DNA of 64,000 bases from Symsagittifera roscoffensis (Eukaryota; Xenacoelomorpha; Acoela; Convolutidae), in NCBI RefSeq assembly GCF_963678635.1, contig NC_087064.1, forward strand, positions 18,340,509 to 18,404,508, given 5' to 3'. The translations under genes were made by a program, and so were the position numbers. The notes under the pieces are model-generated. The model saw only the letters and a program-made list of their open reading frames with translations. It did no database searches and was not told where the DNA came from. This document shows, piece by piece, positions 35,411 through 50,613 of the stretch; positions within the stretch are counted from its first letter, which is position 1; each line of letters starts with the position of its first letter.

Positions 35411-37871
35411 GCCCATTAATTTCTTCTTTACACAAAAGTCTAATCCCAACTATAATGTATAAAGATTTCAATTAATTTTCATGAAATTTCTAAACCTACA
35501 TATAAATTGAACCGCAGGCAAAAACCTTGCTCTACCTGATTCACTTAGTCGAACATCACCACGATTAGAATGTAAAATCGCAGTCAATATTGACACTGAT
35601 TCTAATCAGATAAATACTTTAGAACATTTTCCACTCTACCTAGAATGCCAAAACAATGAATATGAAGTCGACTTTTTAGGTAAAGACACATTTAAACTTA
35701 TATCATACTCATCATGGATAAAAAATAATACACAGCTAAGAACATATCGACAAAAACCACAACAAAACAAATCATTTCCAATAAAAGAAACAAAAGACCT
35801 ATTGATTCAATAAACTTGGCAGGCCCTCTCGAATCAAATTAAAAATATATCATCAAAAACTGTTAGACCTACAAGACACTTTGGATAACATACCATTATC
35901 ACAGGACGAAGTTCAAAATTTTTCCTACTTAGCACAAAAAAAATTAACAACTCAATTACTACAAGAAAACCGAAACCTTGACCCTGTTATCTGACAGCTC
36001 AATTCTTGGCACAATTAGGAAGCAAAAAGCCTCAAAGCTGATATCATTTTTTAGGATACAAAACCATACTCCGATACTTCCAAAAATTTAAAAATACCAC
36101 AATAAATGAAAACACTGATATCTTAGAATATCATTTCCCATATATGCAAATTTCTTGTGCAGTTTTAACTTAAATTTCAATAGCGATTCATATATCACAA
36201 TCTTTGAATACAAAAGCACATTTAGGATAAAAAAAGAACAGATAATAAATTCACTCAGAAATACTATTTTCCAATTCCACCCATATGGATGAAAGTTAAA
36301 AGGTAATGTCTGTATCACATGTCAATTAAATAAAGTTTTTCAACGTCAAAAACAAATAGCAGAAAAAGAAGACTTTGAAAGGCAAATTTTTATTCCACTC
36401 ACAGACCCTCATTCAATACAAAAGGCCCTATATCCTACTCCTCAGAAGTAAATTCTTGAATAATAGTAATTGCAGATGCATTCACATACATTATATAGCG
36501 CTCAAACCTGTACCCCATTGTAACACTTACTATGCGCATACAGCACTCTTTGAACAATGGATAGCAAAATTCGGACTTCCCGAAATCTTTGTTACAGATA
36601 ATGGAACAGAATTCTTAAACAATGATATAATTACCTTCAAATATCTTCAAACATAAACCTAGAACATCAAATGCCCCATGGTCAAATGGACTAGGCATGA
36701 ACTGCTCTTTACAAGAATACGTTCTCTGTATAGCAAACGGAAATGATCAAAAATACACCGAAGTGTTCAACAGACGTAAAATTAATCCCATTAGTATATA
36801 ATTTTCAGATCGCAACAACATTTGAACCATCAACTTATGAAATGGTCTTTAACCAAAAGCCATACAAACCACAATGTCAAACCACAATGAACTAACACAA
36901 CTATAAACCCTTACAGGACTACAAACTATTGACAAAAAAAAATAATGATAAAAAAATTTCAATCTTTTACTATACTCACCCCAAATTTTTATACAGGAGA
37001 CAAAATAAAAATCACAACAACAACGCCACTCATCTCGACTTAGAAATCACCCAAGACAAAAGTGCGAAGTTTTCATCCCACAATCTAAAATTTAAAGAAC
37101 GTAGAACTCCAGCAGCTCTCTGATTATTTAACAACATCGATAACTTTTCCAATAAAAAATTTAACATATTCATCTGAAAATTTTTTAATAACAATTAACA
37201 GGTATAACCATATTTTCTATCTCAGAATCATTTAGTTCAAAATCAGCCAATCAAATTACTTAATATCATCTCTTTTCTTATTCAAACAGTACCGCTATTA
37301 TTATTCGAAAAAACTCCAACTTGAACTAGATCTATAACTTCAACTCATAGAACTCCAGGTCAAAATTAATCAATACCCATTCTTAACAGTTTAAATGAAT
37401 ATCGTATAAAAGTTACAACCTTTTTCTATCAATCAATTCAAAAATGAACAAAATTGTCTCAAGTTATAACAAAAATATCGCCGAAAGGAAAACATTAAGT
37501 TAGCCTGAAGAAAAAACTAAACTTGAGAACTTAACCTAAAGCCATTCCACCTCCCAAATTCCCTAATCAACCTTCAAATAAAAACAAGAATCAGAAAGTT
37601 ATTTTATTACCTAAACACCCAGAATTTCTTTCGTCAAAAACTCTTCATTACCAACTCACTTGTGAAAAATCAATAATCAATTCGACCCCACTTCAACTGA
37701 ACTCCTGAAAAAAAATTATTATTCGATAAAGCAAATAACTTTTCAAAAGCTTATTTCAGACTTAGTTCAACAGAATCTTAAAACAATTGTTCCAATTTTT
37801 TTTTCAATCTTTTCTACAACAATTAAACTTTATAATGTTTTCATAACTGATTTTTTGGAATTCATAAATCC
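35386..37871 (+). mobile_element. Array unit 11 (duplicate of unit 3)
   Basis: 2,486-bp unit with the same 446-bp integrase deletion at ccacaatg repeats (about 36,870-36,890) as unit 3. It contains the core fragment at 36,375-36,656. Confidence 0.8.
36375..36656 (+). pseudogene. Integrase core fragment with DNGTEF
   Basis: 93-codon open stretch, twin of 11,669-11,950 with one residue changed. It carries WIAKFGLPEIFVTDNGTEF. Confidence 0.75.
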
Positions 37872-40800
37872 TAGCAGTTTTATTTACAGACCATAAGCCC
37901 ATAAATTTTTTCTTTACACAAAAGTCTAATCCTAACTATAATGTATAAAAATTTCAATTAATTTTCATGAAATTTCTAAACCTACATATAAATTGAACCG
38001 CAGGCAAAAACCTTGCTCTACCTGATTCACTTAGTCGAACATCACCACGATTAGAATGTAAAATTGCAGTCAATATTGACACTGATTCTAATCAGATAAA
38101 TACTTTAGAACATTTTCCACTCTACCTAGAATGCCAAAAAATGAATATGAAGTCGATTTATTAGGTAAAGACACATTTAAACTTATATCATACTCATCAT
38201 GGATAAAAAATAATACACAGCTAAGAACATATCGACAAAAACCACAACAAAATAAATCATTTCCAATAAAAGAAACAAAAGACCTATTGATTCAATAAAC
38301 TTGGCAGGCCCTCTCAAATCAAATCAAAAATATATCATCAAAAACTGTTAGACCTACAAGTCACTTTGGATAACATACCATTATCACAGGACGAAGTTCA
38401 AAATTTTTCCTACTTAGCACAAAAAGAATTAACAACTCAATTACTACAAGAAAACCAAAACCTTGACCCTGTTATCTGACAGCTCAATTCTTGGCACAAT
38501 TAGGAAGCAAAAAGCCTCAAAGCTGATATCATTTTTTAGGATACAAAACCATACTCCGATACTTCCAAAAATTTAATAATACCACAATAAATGAAAACAC
38601 TGATATCTTAGAATATCAATTCCCATATATGCAAATTTTTTGTGCAGTTTTTATTTTTAATTTTCAATAGCGATTCATATATCATATTCTTTGAATACAA
38701 AAACACATTTAGGATAAAAAAAGAACATATAATAAATTCACTCAAAAATACTATTTTCCAATTCCACCTATATGGATGAAAGTTAAAATGTAATGTCTGT
38801 ATCACATGTCAATTAAACAAAGTTTTTCAACGCCAAAAACAAATAGCAGAAAAACAAGACTTTGAAAGTCAAATTTTTTATTCCACTGACAGATCCTCAT
38901 TCAATACAAAAGGCCCTACATCCTACTCCTCAGAAGTAAATTCTTGAATAATAGTGATTGCAGATGCATTCACACACATTATATAGCACTCAACATTATA
39001 TAGCAAAAATTAAATTGTAATGTCTGTATCACATGTCAATTAAACAAATTTTTCCACGCCAAAAACAAATGGCAGAAAAACAAGACTTTGGAAGGCAAAT
39101 TTTTTATTCCACTCACAGATCCTCATTCAAAACAAAGGGCCCTATATCAGACTCCTCAGAAGTAAATTCTTGAATAATAGTAATTGCAGATGCATTCACA
39201 CACATTATATAGCGCTCAACCCTGTACCCCATTGTAACGCTTACTATGCCCATACAGCACCCTTTGAACACTGGATAGCAAAATTCGGACTTCCCGAAAT
39301 CTTTGTTACAGATAATGGAACAGAATTCAAAAACAATGATATAATTACCTTCAAAAAATTTCAAACCTAAACCTAGAACATCAAATGCCCGATGGACAAA
39401 TGGACTAGGCATGAACTGTTCTTTACAAGAATACGTTCTCTGTATAGCAAACGGAAATGATCAAAAATACACCGACGTGTTCAACAGACGTAAAATTATT
39501 CCCATTAGTATATAATTTTCAGATCGCAACAACACTTGAACCATCAACTTATGAATTGGTCTTTAACCAAAAGCCATACAAACCAAAATGTTCACAGCAA
39601 TTTCACCAAAAAACGCACAAGGTTATCGTGAACCAACTGTACATTCGTTATAGACCGTTTGTTATAACGTACCACTTCATACTCATGATGAAGATCATTT
39701 TCACCATCCACAAATTTTGAAATTAGCCTCTGGAACCAACACAGAAAGGATGTTAAGCAGCGATAAATAACACAATGGAAGCTATCAGAAAAACGCAAAG
39801 GAATTATTACAGAGACAAAATATCCAAACTTAATTAAATTCACGCTTTAAATCAGACCTTGAAAGAAGAAAACTTGTTTTTGCTCCAATTTTTACAAAAA
39901 AAAGGAAACTCAAAAGAACTACAGCTATATCAGAATTCGGAAAAACCTACAGAAGTCACATACAAAGTAACTGACCAAAGTCGAAAAGAAATAGTGCAGC
40001 CGAGAAACAACGTTTAACCATTTTATTCGAAAAAGTATGCTCTTCGTGAACTAACACAACTATAAAGCCTTACAGGACTACAAATTATTGACAAAACAAA
40101 AAAAAATAATGATAAAAAACTTCAATCTTTTACTATACTCATCCCAAAATTTTATACAGGAGACAAAATAAAAATCACAACAACAACGCCACTCATCTCG
40201 ACTTAGAAATCACCCAAGAAAAAATTACGAAGTTTTCATCCGACAATCTAAAATTTAAAGAACGTAGAAATCCAGCAACTCTCTGATTATTTAACAACAT
40301 CGATAATTTTTCCAATAAAAATTTAACATAATCAACTGAAAATTTTTTTATAGCAATTAACAGGTATAACCATATTTTTTATCTGAGAAACATTTAGTTC
40401 AAAATCAGCCAATCAAATTACTTAATATCATCTCTTTTCTTATTCAAACAGCAACGCTATTATTAGTCGAAAAAACTCCAACTTGAACTAGATCTATAAC
40501 TTCAACTCATAGAACTCCAGGTCAAAAATAATCAATACCATTCTTAACCGTTTAAATGAATATCATATAAAAGTTAACACCTTTTTCTATCAATCAATTC
40601 AAAAATGAACGAAGTTGTCTCAAGTTGTACCAAAAATATCGCCGAAAGGAAAAAATTAAGTTAGCCTGAAGAAAAAACTAAACTTGAGAACTTAACCTAA
40701 AGCCATTCCTCCTCCCAAATTCCCTAATCAACCTACAAATAAAAACAAGAATCAGAAATTTTTTTTATTACCTAAACACCCAGACTTTCTTTCGCCAAAA

Positions 40801-41020
40801 ACTCTTCATTACCAACTCACTTGTGAAAAATCAATAATCAATTTGACCCCACTTCAACTGAACTCCTGAAAAAAATAATTATTCGATAAGCAAATCATTT
40901 TTCAAAAGCTTATTTCAGTCTCGGTTAAACAGAATCTTAGAAAAATTGTTCCAATTTTTCTTTCAATCTTTTCTACAATATTTATGTTTTCATAACTGAT
41001 TTTTTGGAATTCATAAAACT
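37872..41020 (+). mobile_element. Array unit 12 (duplicate of unit 4, different tail subtype)
   Basis: Has the duplicated integrase N-terminus (38,808 and about 39,036). From about 39,750 to 40,600 it carries a subtype resembling unit 7 (cgtttaacc, ataaagcc, tcatccgac) instead of the subtype seen in unit 4. The two duplicates have therefore been converted by different neighbours. Confidence 0.75.
39170..39370 (+). pseudogene. Integrase core fragment
   Basis: 66-codon open stretch with HYIALNPVPHC and WIAKFGLPEIFVTDNGTEF; same lesions around it as the other units. Confidence 0.7.
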
Positions 41021-41963
41021 CATTTTTCTAATTTTAGTACCCGGTTTTTAATTTTCTATTCCCTCATTCAAACATACATTTCTCTCTCCAAAACTATCAC
41101 CCACCTAATAAGGACACCCAGCTAATACAAACCCGTTTAAGGATTCCCTACCAACCAAATCACCCCAAGACCCCCCAATAACACCTTTATCTAGTCAAAC
41201 TAACCAACTCAAACTCCAATCATCTACTCGTGTATCATTATTGGACAAGCATCATTATCAGAAACATTAACACCAGCACACCGTTACATCTTTACTAAGC
41301 AAAACCTATTGCAAAGCAACTTAAAATTTACCCCTCATTACAGCAAGAACTTAACAAAACAAGACATTTAAATCAAAACCGAAATCTAAAAACTAAAACT
41401 GACAGACGCAAAAAAAATCTAACAACACCGAGTGTTTAATTTAATATCCCCTCATCCCCATCATCAACCCCTCCAGATCTTCCTCATAGTACGATACAAA
41501 GTACCCCAGTTCAATTCCAAACAGAACACACCAAATTTTCTATCGGATTATTTAGGTTAAACACCTACTTCTGAACAAAGTCGTGGAAATCTCTTTAACC
41601 ACTAAATCATCACAGAGACTTCCACAAATGCTCAAATTTGAAATAACAGTAGAATCAAACAAATTAGTACATCAACAATTACCATTGTCACCATCAGACA
41701 TCACCGCTCAACCCTTGCCCACTGCATTTATCACAACAGAGCTGATTTAAAAATAAGACAGATACGAGAAAAGACCATAGGCTGTATAAATTTTTATAAC
41801 CCTTTTTCAGGACTGTCGTACACATGATGCTTTTAATAATTTTAGCGATCAAATATTCTTTTAGTATACCTTGAATCAATAAATCTTCAAAACCCTTCTC
41901 TCCGAACAGGACCACAAGATCTCCTTGTTAAACAAAACACGCTGCACAAGTATGCAATGAACC
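41021..41963 (+). pseudogene. Env-like region, copy D, internally deleted
   Basis: Duplicate of copy B, with the same two internal deletions and the same right-end fusion to the pol linker (atgaacc/tgatttactt). Confidence 0.5.
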
Positions 41964-44751
41964 TGATTTACTTAGTCGAACATCACCACGATTAGAATGT
42001 AAAATCGCAGTCAATATTGACACTGATTCTAATCAGATAAATACTTTAGAACATTTTCCACTCTACCTAGAATGTCAAAACAATGAATATGAAGTCGATT
42101 TATTAGGTAAAGACACATTTAAACTTATATCATACTCATCATGGATAAAAAATAATACACAGCTAAGAACATATCGACAAAAACCACAACAAAACAAATC
42201 ATTTCCAATAAAAGAAACAAAAGACCTATTGATTCAATAAACTTGGCAGGCCCTCTCGAATCAAATCAAAAATATATCATCAAAAACTGTTAGACCTACA
42301 AGACACTTTGGATAACATACCATTATCACAGGACGAAGTTCAAAATTTTTCCTACTTAGCACAAAAAAAATTAACAACTGAATTACTACAAGAAAACCAA
42401 AACCTTGACCCTGTTATCCGACAGCTCAATTCTTGGCACAATTAGGAAGCAAAAAGCCTCAAAGCTGATATCATTTTTTAGTATACAAAACCATACTCCG
42501 ATACTTCCAAAAGTTTAATAATACCACAATAAAGGAAAACACTGATATCTTAGAATATCATTTCCCATATATGCAAATTTTTTGTGCAGTTTTAATTTAA
42601 ATTTCAATAACGATTCATATATCATATTCTTTGAATACAAAAGCATATTTAGGATAAAAAAAGAACATATAATAAATTCACTCAAAAATACTATTTTCCA
42701 ATTCCACCTATATGGATGAAAGTTAAAATGTAATGTCTGTATCACATGTCAATTAAACAAAGTTTTTCAACGCCAAAAACAAATAGCAGAAAAACAAGAC
42801 TTTGAAAGGCAAATTTTTTATTCCACTCACAGATCCCCATTCAATACAAAAGGCCCTATATCCTACTCCTCAGAAGTAAATTCTTGAATAATAGTAATTG
42901 CAGATGCATTCACACACATTATATAGCGCTCAACCCTGTACCCCATTGTAACGCTTACTATGCCCATACAGCACTCTTTGAACACTGAACACTGGATAGC
43001 AAAATTCGGACTTCCCGAAATCTTTGTTACAGATAATGGAACAGAATTCAAAAACAATGATATAATTACCTTCAAATAATTTCAAACCTAAACCTAGAAC
43101 ATCAAATGCCCGATGGACAAATGGACTAGGCATGAACTGCTATTTACAAGAATACGTTCTCTGTATAGCAAACGGAAATGATCAAAAATACACCGACGTG
43201 TTCAACAGACGTAAAATTATTCCCATTAGTATATAATTTTCAGATCGCAACAACACTTGAACCATCAACTTATGAATTGGTCTTGAACCAAAAGCCATAC
43301 AAACCAAAATGTTCACAGCAATATCACCAAAAAAAGCACAAGGTTATCGTGAACCAACTGTACATTCGTTATAGACCGTTTGTTATAACGTACCACTTCA
43401 TACTCATGATGAAGATCATTTTCACCATCCACAAATTTTGAAATTAGCCTCTGGAACCAACACAGAAAGGATGTTAAGCAGCAATAAATAACACAATGGA
43501 AGCTATCAGAAAAACGCAAAGGAATTATTACAGAGACAAAATATCCAAACTCAATTAAATTCACGCATTAAATCGGACCTTGAAAGAAGAAAACTTGTTT
43601 TTGCTTCAATTTTTACAAAAAAGGAAACTCAAAAGAACTACAGCTATATCAGATTACAGAAAAACCTACAGAAGTCACATACAAAGTAACTGACCAAAGT
43701 CGAAAAGAATTAGTGCAGCCGAGAAACAACGTTTTACCATTTTATTCGAAAAAGTATGCTCTTCGTGAACTAACACAACTATAAACCCTTACAGGACTAC
43801 AAATTATTGACAAAACGAAAAAAAATAATGATAAAAAAACTTCAATCTTTTACTATACTCACCCCAAATTTTTATACAGGAGACAAAATAAAAATCAAAA
43901 CAACAACGCCACTCATCTCGACTTAGAAATCACCCAAGAAAAAAGTACGAAGTTTTCTTCCCACAATCTAAAATTTAAAGAACGTAGAATTCCAGCAACT
44001 CTCTGATTATTTAACAACATCGATAACTTTTCCAATAAAAAACTTAACATATTCATCTGAAAATTTTTTATAACAATTAACAGGTAACCATATTTTCTAT
44101 CTCAGAAACATTTAGTTCAAAATCAGCCGATCAAATTACTTAATATCATCTCTTTTCTTATTCAAACAGCAACGCTATTATTAGTCGAAAAAACTCCAAC
44201 TTGAACTAGATCTATAACTTCAATTCATAGAACTCCAGGTCAAAAATAATCAATACTTATTCTTAACAGTTTAAATGAACATCGTATAAAAGTTACAATC
44301 TTTTTCTATCAATCAATTCAAAAATGAACAAAGTTGTCTCAAGTTATAACAAAAATATCGCCGAAAGGAAAATATTAAGTTAGCCCTAAGAAAAAACTAA
44401 ACTTGAGAATTTAACCTAAAGCCATTCCACCACATAAATTCCCTAATCAACCTACACATAAAAACAAGAATCAGAAAGTTATTTTATTACCTAAACACCC
44501 AGACTTTCTTTCGCCAAAAACTTTTCATTACCAACTCACTTGTGAAAAATCAAAAATCAATTTGACCCCACTTCAACTGAACTCCTGAAAAAAAATAATT
44601 GTTCGATAAAGCAAATAACTTTTCAAAAGCTTATTTCAGACTTGGTTCAACAGAATCTTAAAACAATTGTTCCAATTTTTCTTTCAATCTTTTCTACAAC
44701 ATTTAAACTTTATAATGTTTTCATAACTGATTTTTTGGAATTCATAAATCC
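41964..44751 (+). mobile_element. Array unit 13 (duplicate of unit 5)
   Basis: Starts in the pol linker. It has the 7-bp gaacact duplication at 42,980-42,993. Its tail from about 43,560 carries agttagccctaag, unlike unit 5, and this tail is repeated 2,932 bp later. Confidence 0.8.
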
Positions 44752-47683
44752 TAGCAGTTTTTTTTACAGACCATAAGCCCATAAATTTCTTCTTTATACA
44801 AAAGTCTAATCCTAACTATAATGTATAAAGATTTCAATTAATTTTCATGAAATTTCCAAACCTACATATAAATTGAACCGCAGGCAAAAACCTTGCTCTA
44901 CCTGATTCATTTAGTCGAACATCACCACGATTAGAATGTAAAATCGCAGTCAATATTGACACTGATTCTAATCAGATAAGTACTTTAGAACATTTTCCAC
45001 TCTACTTAGAATGCCAAAACAATGAATATGAAGTCGATTTATTAGGTAGAGACACATTTAAACTTACATCATACTCATCATGGATAAAAAATAATAAACA
45101 GATAAGAACATATCGACAAAAACCACAACAAAATAAATCATTTCCAATAAAAAAAACAAAAACCTATTGATTCAATAAACTTGGCAGGCCCTCTCGAATC
45201 AAATCAAAAATATATCATCAAAAACTGTTAGACCTACAAGACACTTTGGATAACATACCATTATCACAGGACGAAGTTCAAAATTTTTCCTACTTAGCAC
45301 AAAAAAAAATTAACAACTCAATTACTACAAGAAAACCGAAAATTTGACCCTGTTATCTGACAGCTCAATTCTTGGCACAATCAGGAAGCAAAAAGCCTCA
45401 AAGCTGATATCATTTTTTAGGATACAAAACCATACTCCGATACTTCCAAAAATTTAATAATACCACAATAAATGAAAACACTGATATCTTAGAATATCAT
45501 TTCCAATATATGCAAATTTTTTGTGCAGTTTTAATTTAAATTTCAATAGCGATTCATATATCATATTCTTTGAATACAAAAGCACCTCTAGGATAAAAAA
45601 AGAACATATAATAAATTCACTCAAAAATACTATTTTCCAATTCCACCTATATGGATGAAAGTTAAAATGTAATGTCTGTATCACATGTCAATTAAACAAA
45701 GTTTTTCAACGCCAAAAACAAATAGCAGAAAAACAAGACTTCGAAAGGCAATTTTTTTACTCCACTCACAGATCCTCATTCAATACAAAAGACCCTATAT
45801 CCTACTCCTCAGAAGTAAATTCTTGAATAATAGTAATTGCAGATGCATTCACACACATTATATAGCGCTCAACCCTGTACCCCATTGTAACGCTTACTAT
45901 GCCCATACAGCACTCTTTGAACACTGGATAGCAAAATTCGGACTTCCCGAAATCTTTGTTACAGATAATGGAACAGAATTCAAAAACAATGATATAATTA
46001 CCTTCAAATAATTTCAAACCTAAACCTAGAACATCAAATGCCCAATGGACAAATGGACTAGGCATGAACTGCTCTTTACAAGAATACGTTCTCTGTATAG
46101 CAAACGGAAATGATCAAAAATACACCGACGTGTTCAACAGACGTAAAATTATTCCCATTAGTATATAATTTTCAGATCGCAACAACACTTGAACCATCAA
46201 CTTATGAATTGGTCTTTAACCAAAAGCTATACAAACCAAAATGTTCACAGTAATTTCACCAAAAAACCCACAAGGTTATCGTGAACCAACTGTACATTCG
46301 TTATAGACCGTTTGTTATAACGTACCACTTCATACTCATGATGAAGATCATTTTCACCATCCACAAATTTTGAAATTAGCCTCTGGAACCAACACAGAAA
46401 GGATGTTAAGCAGCGATAAATAACACAATGGAAGCTATCAGAAAAACGCAAAGGAATTATTACAGAGACAAAATATCCAAACTCAATTAAATTCACGCAT
46501 TAAATCGGACCTTGAAAGAAGAAAACTTGTTTTTGCTTCAATTTTTACAAAAAAGGAAACTCAAAAGAACTACAGCTATATCAGATTACAGAAAAACCTA
46601 CAGAAGTCACATACAAAGTAACTGACCAAAGTCGAAAAGAATTAGTGCAGCCGAGAAACAACGTTTTACCATTTTATTCGAAAAAGTATGCTCTTCGTGA
46701 ACTAACACAACTATAAACCCTTACAGGACTACAAATTATTGACAAAACGAAAAAAAATAATGATAAAAAAACTTCAATCTTTTACTATACTCACCCCAAA
46801 TTTTTATACAGGAGACAAAATAAAAATCAAAACAACAACGCCACTCATCTCGACTTAGAAATCACCCAAGAAAAAAGTACGAAGTTTTCTTCCCACAATC
46901 TAAAATTTAAAGAACGTAGAATTCCAGCAACTCTCTGATTATTTAACAACATCGATAACTTTTCCAATAAAAAACTTAACATATTCATCTGAAAATTTTT
47001 TATAACAATTAACAGGTAACCATATTTTCTATCTCAGAAACATTTAGTTCAAAATCAGCCGATCAAATTACTTAATATCATCTCTTTTCTTATTCAAACA
47101 GCAACGCTATTATTAGTCGAAAAAACTCCAACTTGAACTAGATCTATAACTTCAATTCATAGAACTCCAGGTCAAAAATAATCAATACTTATTCTTAACA
47201 GTTTAAATGAACATCGTATAAAAGTTACAATCTTTTTCTATCAATCAATTCAAAAATGAACAAAGTTGTCTCAAGTTATAACAAAAATATCGCCGAAAGG
47301 AAAATATTAAGTTAGCCCTAAGAAAAAACTAAACTTGAGAATTTAACCTAAAGCCATTCCACCACATAAATTCCCTAATCAACCTACACATAAAAACAAG
47401 AATCAGAAAGTTATTTTATTACCTAAACACCCAGACTTTCTTTCGCCAAAAACTTTTCATTACCAACTCACTTGTGAAAAATCAAAAATCAATTTGACCC
47501 CACTTCAACTGAACTCCTGAAAAAAAATAATTGTTCGATAAAGCAAATAACTTTTCAAAAGCTTATTTCAGACTTGGTTCAACAGAATCTTAAAACAATT
47601 GTTCCAATTTTTCTTTCAATCTTTTCTACAACATTTAAACTTTATAATGTTTTCATAACTGATTTTTTGGAATTCATAAATCC
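44752..47683 (+). mobile_element. Array unit 14 (2,932 bp)
   Basis: Standard unit of the unit-6 subtype, bounded by junctions. Near-identical to the following unit and part of the 2,932-bp duplication specific to the right copy. Confidence 0.85.
45685..46011 (+). pseudogene. Integrase core fragment
   Basis: 108-codon open stretch identical in translation to 20,979-21,305 and 48,617-48,943. Confidence 0.7.
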
Positions 47684-50613
47684 TAGCAGTTTTTTTTACA
47701 GACCATAAGCCCATAAATTTCTTCTTTATACAAAAGTCTAATCCTAACTATAATGTATAAAGATTTCAATTAATTTTCATGAAATTTCCAAACCTACATA
47801 TAAATTGAACCGCAGGCAAAAACCTTGCTCTACCTGATTCATTTAGTCGAACATCACCACGATTAGAATGTAAAATCGCAGTCAATATTGACACTGATTC
47901 TAATCAGATAAGTACTTTAGAACATTTTCCACTCTACTTAGAATGCCAAAACAATGAATATGAAGTCGATTTATTAGGTAGAGACACATTTAAACTTACA
48001 TCATACTCATCATGGATAAAAAATAATAAACAGATAAGAACATATCGACAAAAACCACAACAAAATAAATCATTTCCAATAAAAAAAACAAAAACCTATT
48101 GATTCAATAAACTTGGCAGGCCCTCTCGAATCAAATCAAAAATATATCATCAAAAACTGTTAGACCTACAAGACACTTTGGATAACATACCATTATCACA
48201 GGACGAAGTTCAAAATTTTTCCTACTTAGCACAAAAAAAAATTAACAACTCAATTACTACAAGAAAACCGAAAATTTGACCCTGTTATCTGACAGCTCAA
48301 TTCTTGGCACAATCAGGAAGCAAAAAGCCTCAAAGCTGATATCATTTTTTAGGATACAAAACCATACTCCGATACTTCCAAAAATTTAATAATACCACAA
48401 TAAATGAAAACACTGATATCTTAGAATATCATTTCCAATATATGCAAATTTTTTGTGCAGTTTTAATTTAAATTTCAATAGCGATTCATATATCATATTC
48501 TTTGAATACAAAAGCACCTCTAGGATAAAAAAAGAACATATAATAAATTCACTCAAAAATACTATTTTCCAATTCCACCTATATGGATGAAAGTTAAAAT
48601 GTAATGTCTGTATCACATGTCAATTAAACAAAGTTTTTCAACGCCAAAAACAAATAGCAGAAAAACAAGACTTCGAAAGGCAATTTTTTTACTCCACTCA
48701 CAGATCCTCATTCAATACAAAAGACCCTATATCCTACTCCTCAGAAGTAAATTCTTGAATAATAGTAATTGCAGATGCATTCACACACATTATATAGCGC
48801 TCAACCCTGTACCCCATTGTAACGCTTACTATGCCCATACAGCACTCTTTGAACACTGGATAGCAAAATTCGGACTTCCCGAAATCTTTGTTACAGATAA
48901 TGGAACAGAATTCAAAAACAATGATATAATTACCTTCAAATAATTTCAAACCTAAACCTAGAACATCAAATGCCCAATGGACAAATGGACTAGGCATGAA
49001 CTGCTCTTTACAAGAATACGTTCTCTGTATAGCAAACGGAAATGATCAAAAATACACCGACGTGTTCAACAGACGTAAAATTATTCCCATTAGTATATAA
49101 TTTTCAGATCGCAACAACACTTGAACCATCAACTTATGAATTGGTCTTTAACCAAAAGCTATACAAACCAAAATGTTCACAGCAATTTCACCAAAAAACC
49201 CACAAGGTTATCGTGAACCAACTGTACATTCGTTATAGACCGTTTGTTATAACGTACCACTTCATACTCATGATGAAGATCATTTTCACCATCCACAAAT
49301 TTTGAAATTAGCCTCTGGAACCAACACAGAAAGGATGTTAAGCAGCGATAAATAACACAATGGAAGCTATCAGAAAAACGCAAAGGAATTATTACAGAGA
49401 CAAAATATCCAAACTCAATTAAATTCACGCTTTAAATCAGACCTTGAAAGAAAAAAACTTGTTTTTGCTCCAATTTTTACAAAAAAAGGAAACTCAAAAG
49501 AACTACAGCTATATCAGATTACGGAAAAACCTACAGAAGTCACATACAAAGTAACTGACCAAAGTCGAAAAGAAATAGTGCAGCCGAGAAACAACGTTTT
49601 ACCATTTTATTCGAAAAAGTATGCTCTTCGTGAACTAACACAACTATAAACCCTTACAGGACTACAAATTATTGACAAAACAAAAGAAAATAATGATAAA
49701 AAACTTCAATCTTTCACTATACTCACCCCAAATTTTTATACAGGAGACAAAATAAAAATCACAACAACAACGCCACTCATCTCGACTTAGAAATCACCCA
49801 AGAAAAAAGTACGAAGTTTTCATCCCACAATCTAAAATTTAAAGAACGTAGAATTCCAGCAACTCTCTGATTATTTAACAACATCGATAACTTTTCCAAT
49901 AAAAAATTTAACATATTCAACTGAAAATTTTTTATAGCAATTAACAGGTATAACCATATTTTTCATCTGAGAAATATTTAGTTCAAAATCAGCCAATCAA
50001 ATTACTTAATATCATCTCTTTTCTTATTCAAACAGTACCGCTATTATTCGAAAAAACTCCAACTTGAACTAGATCTATAACTTCAACTCATAGAACTCCA
50101 GGTCAAAAATAATCAATACCTATTCTTAACAGTTTAAATGAATATCGTATAAAAGTTACAACCTTTTTCTATCAATCAATTCAAAAATGAACAAAGTTGT
50201 CTCAAGTTATAACAAAAATATCGCCGAAAGGAAAACATTAAGTTAGCCTGAAGAAAAAACTAAACTTGAGAACTTAACCTAAAGACATTCCACCACCCAA
50301 ATTCCCTAATCAAATTCAAATAAAAACAAGAATCAGAAAGTTATTTTATTACCTAAACACCCAGACTTTCTTTCGCCAAAAACTCTTCATTACCAACTCA
50401 CTTGTGAAAATTCAATAATCAATTCGACCCCACTTCAACTGAACTCCTGAAAAAAAATTATTATCCGATAAAGCAAATAACTTTTCAAAAGCTTATTTCA
50501 GACTTAGTTCAACAGAATCTTAAAACAATTGTTCCAATTTTTCTTTCAATCTTTTCTACAACATTTAAACTTTATAATGTTTTCATAACTGATTTTTTGG
50601 AATTCATAAATCC
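47684..50613 (+). mobile_element. Array unit 15
   Basis: Standard unit. Its first part repeats unit 14. After about 49,429 its tail matches unit 6, and after about 50,630 it resembles the start of unit 8. It occupies the position where the left copy has unit 7. Confidence 0.85.
48617..48943 (+). pseudogene. Integrase core fragment
   Basis: 108-codon open stretch, identical in translation to that at 45,685-46,011. Confidence 0.7.

Larger units (their letters stand above)
43560..49423 (+). repeat. 2,932-bp tandem duplication specific to the right copy
   Basis: 43,560-46,491 and 46,492-49,423 share private markers absent from the left copy: cgcattaaatcggacc (43,564/46,496), agttagccctaag (about 44,379/47,311) and accacataaattccc. 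The offset is exactly 2,932 at each marker checked. Confidence 0.85.
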
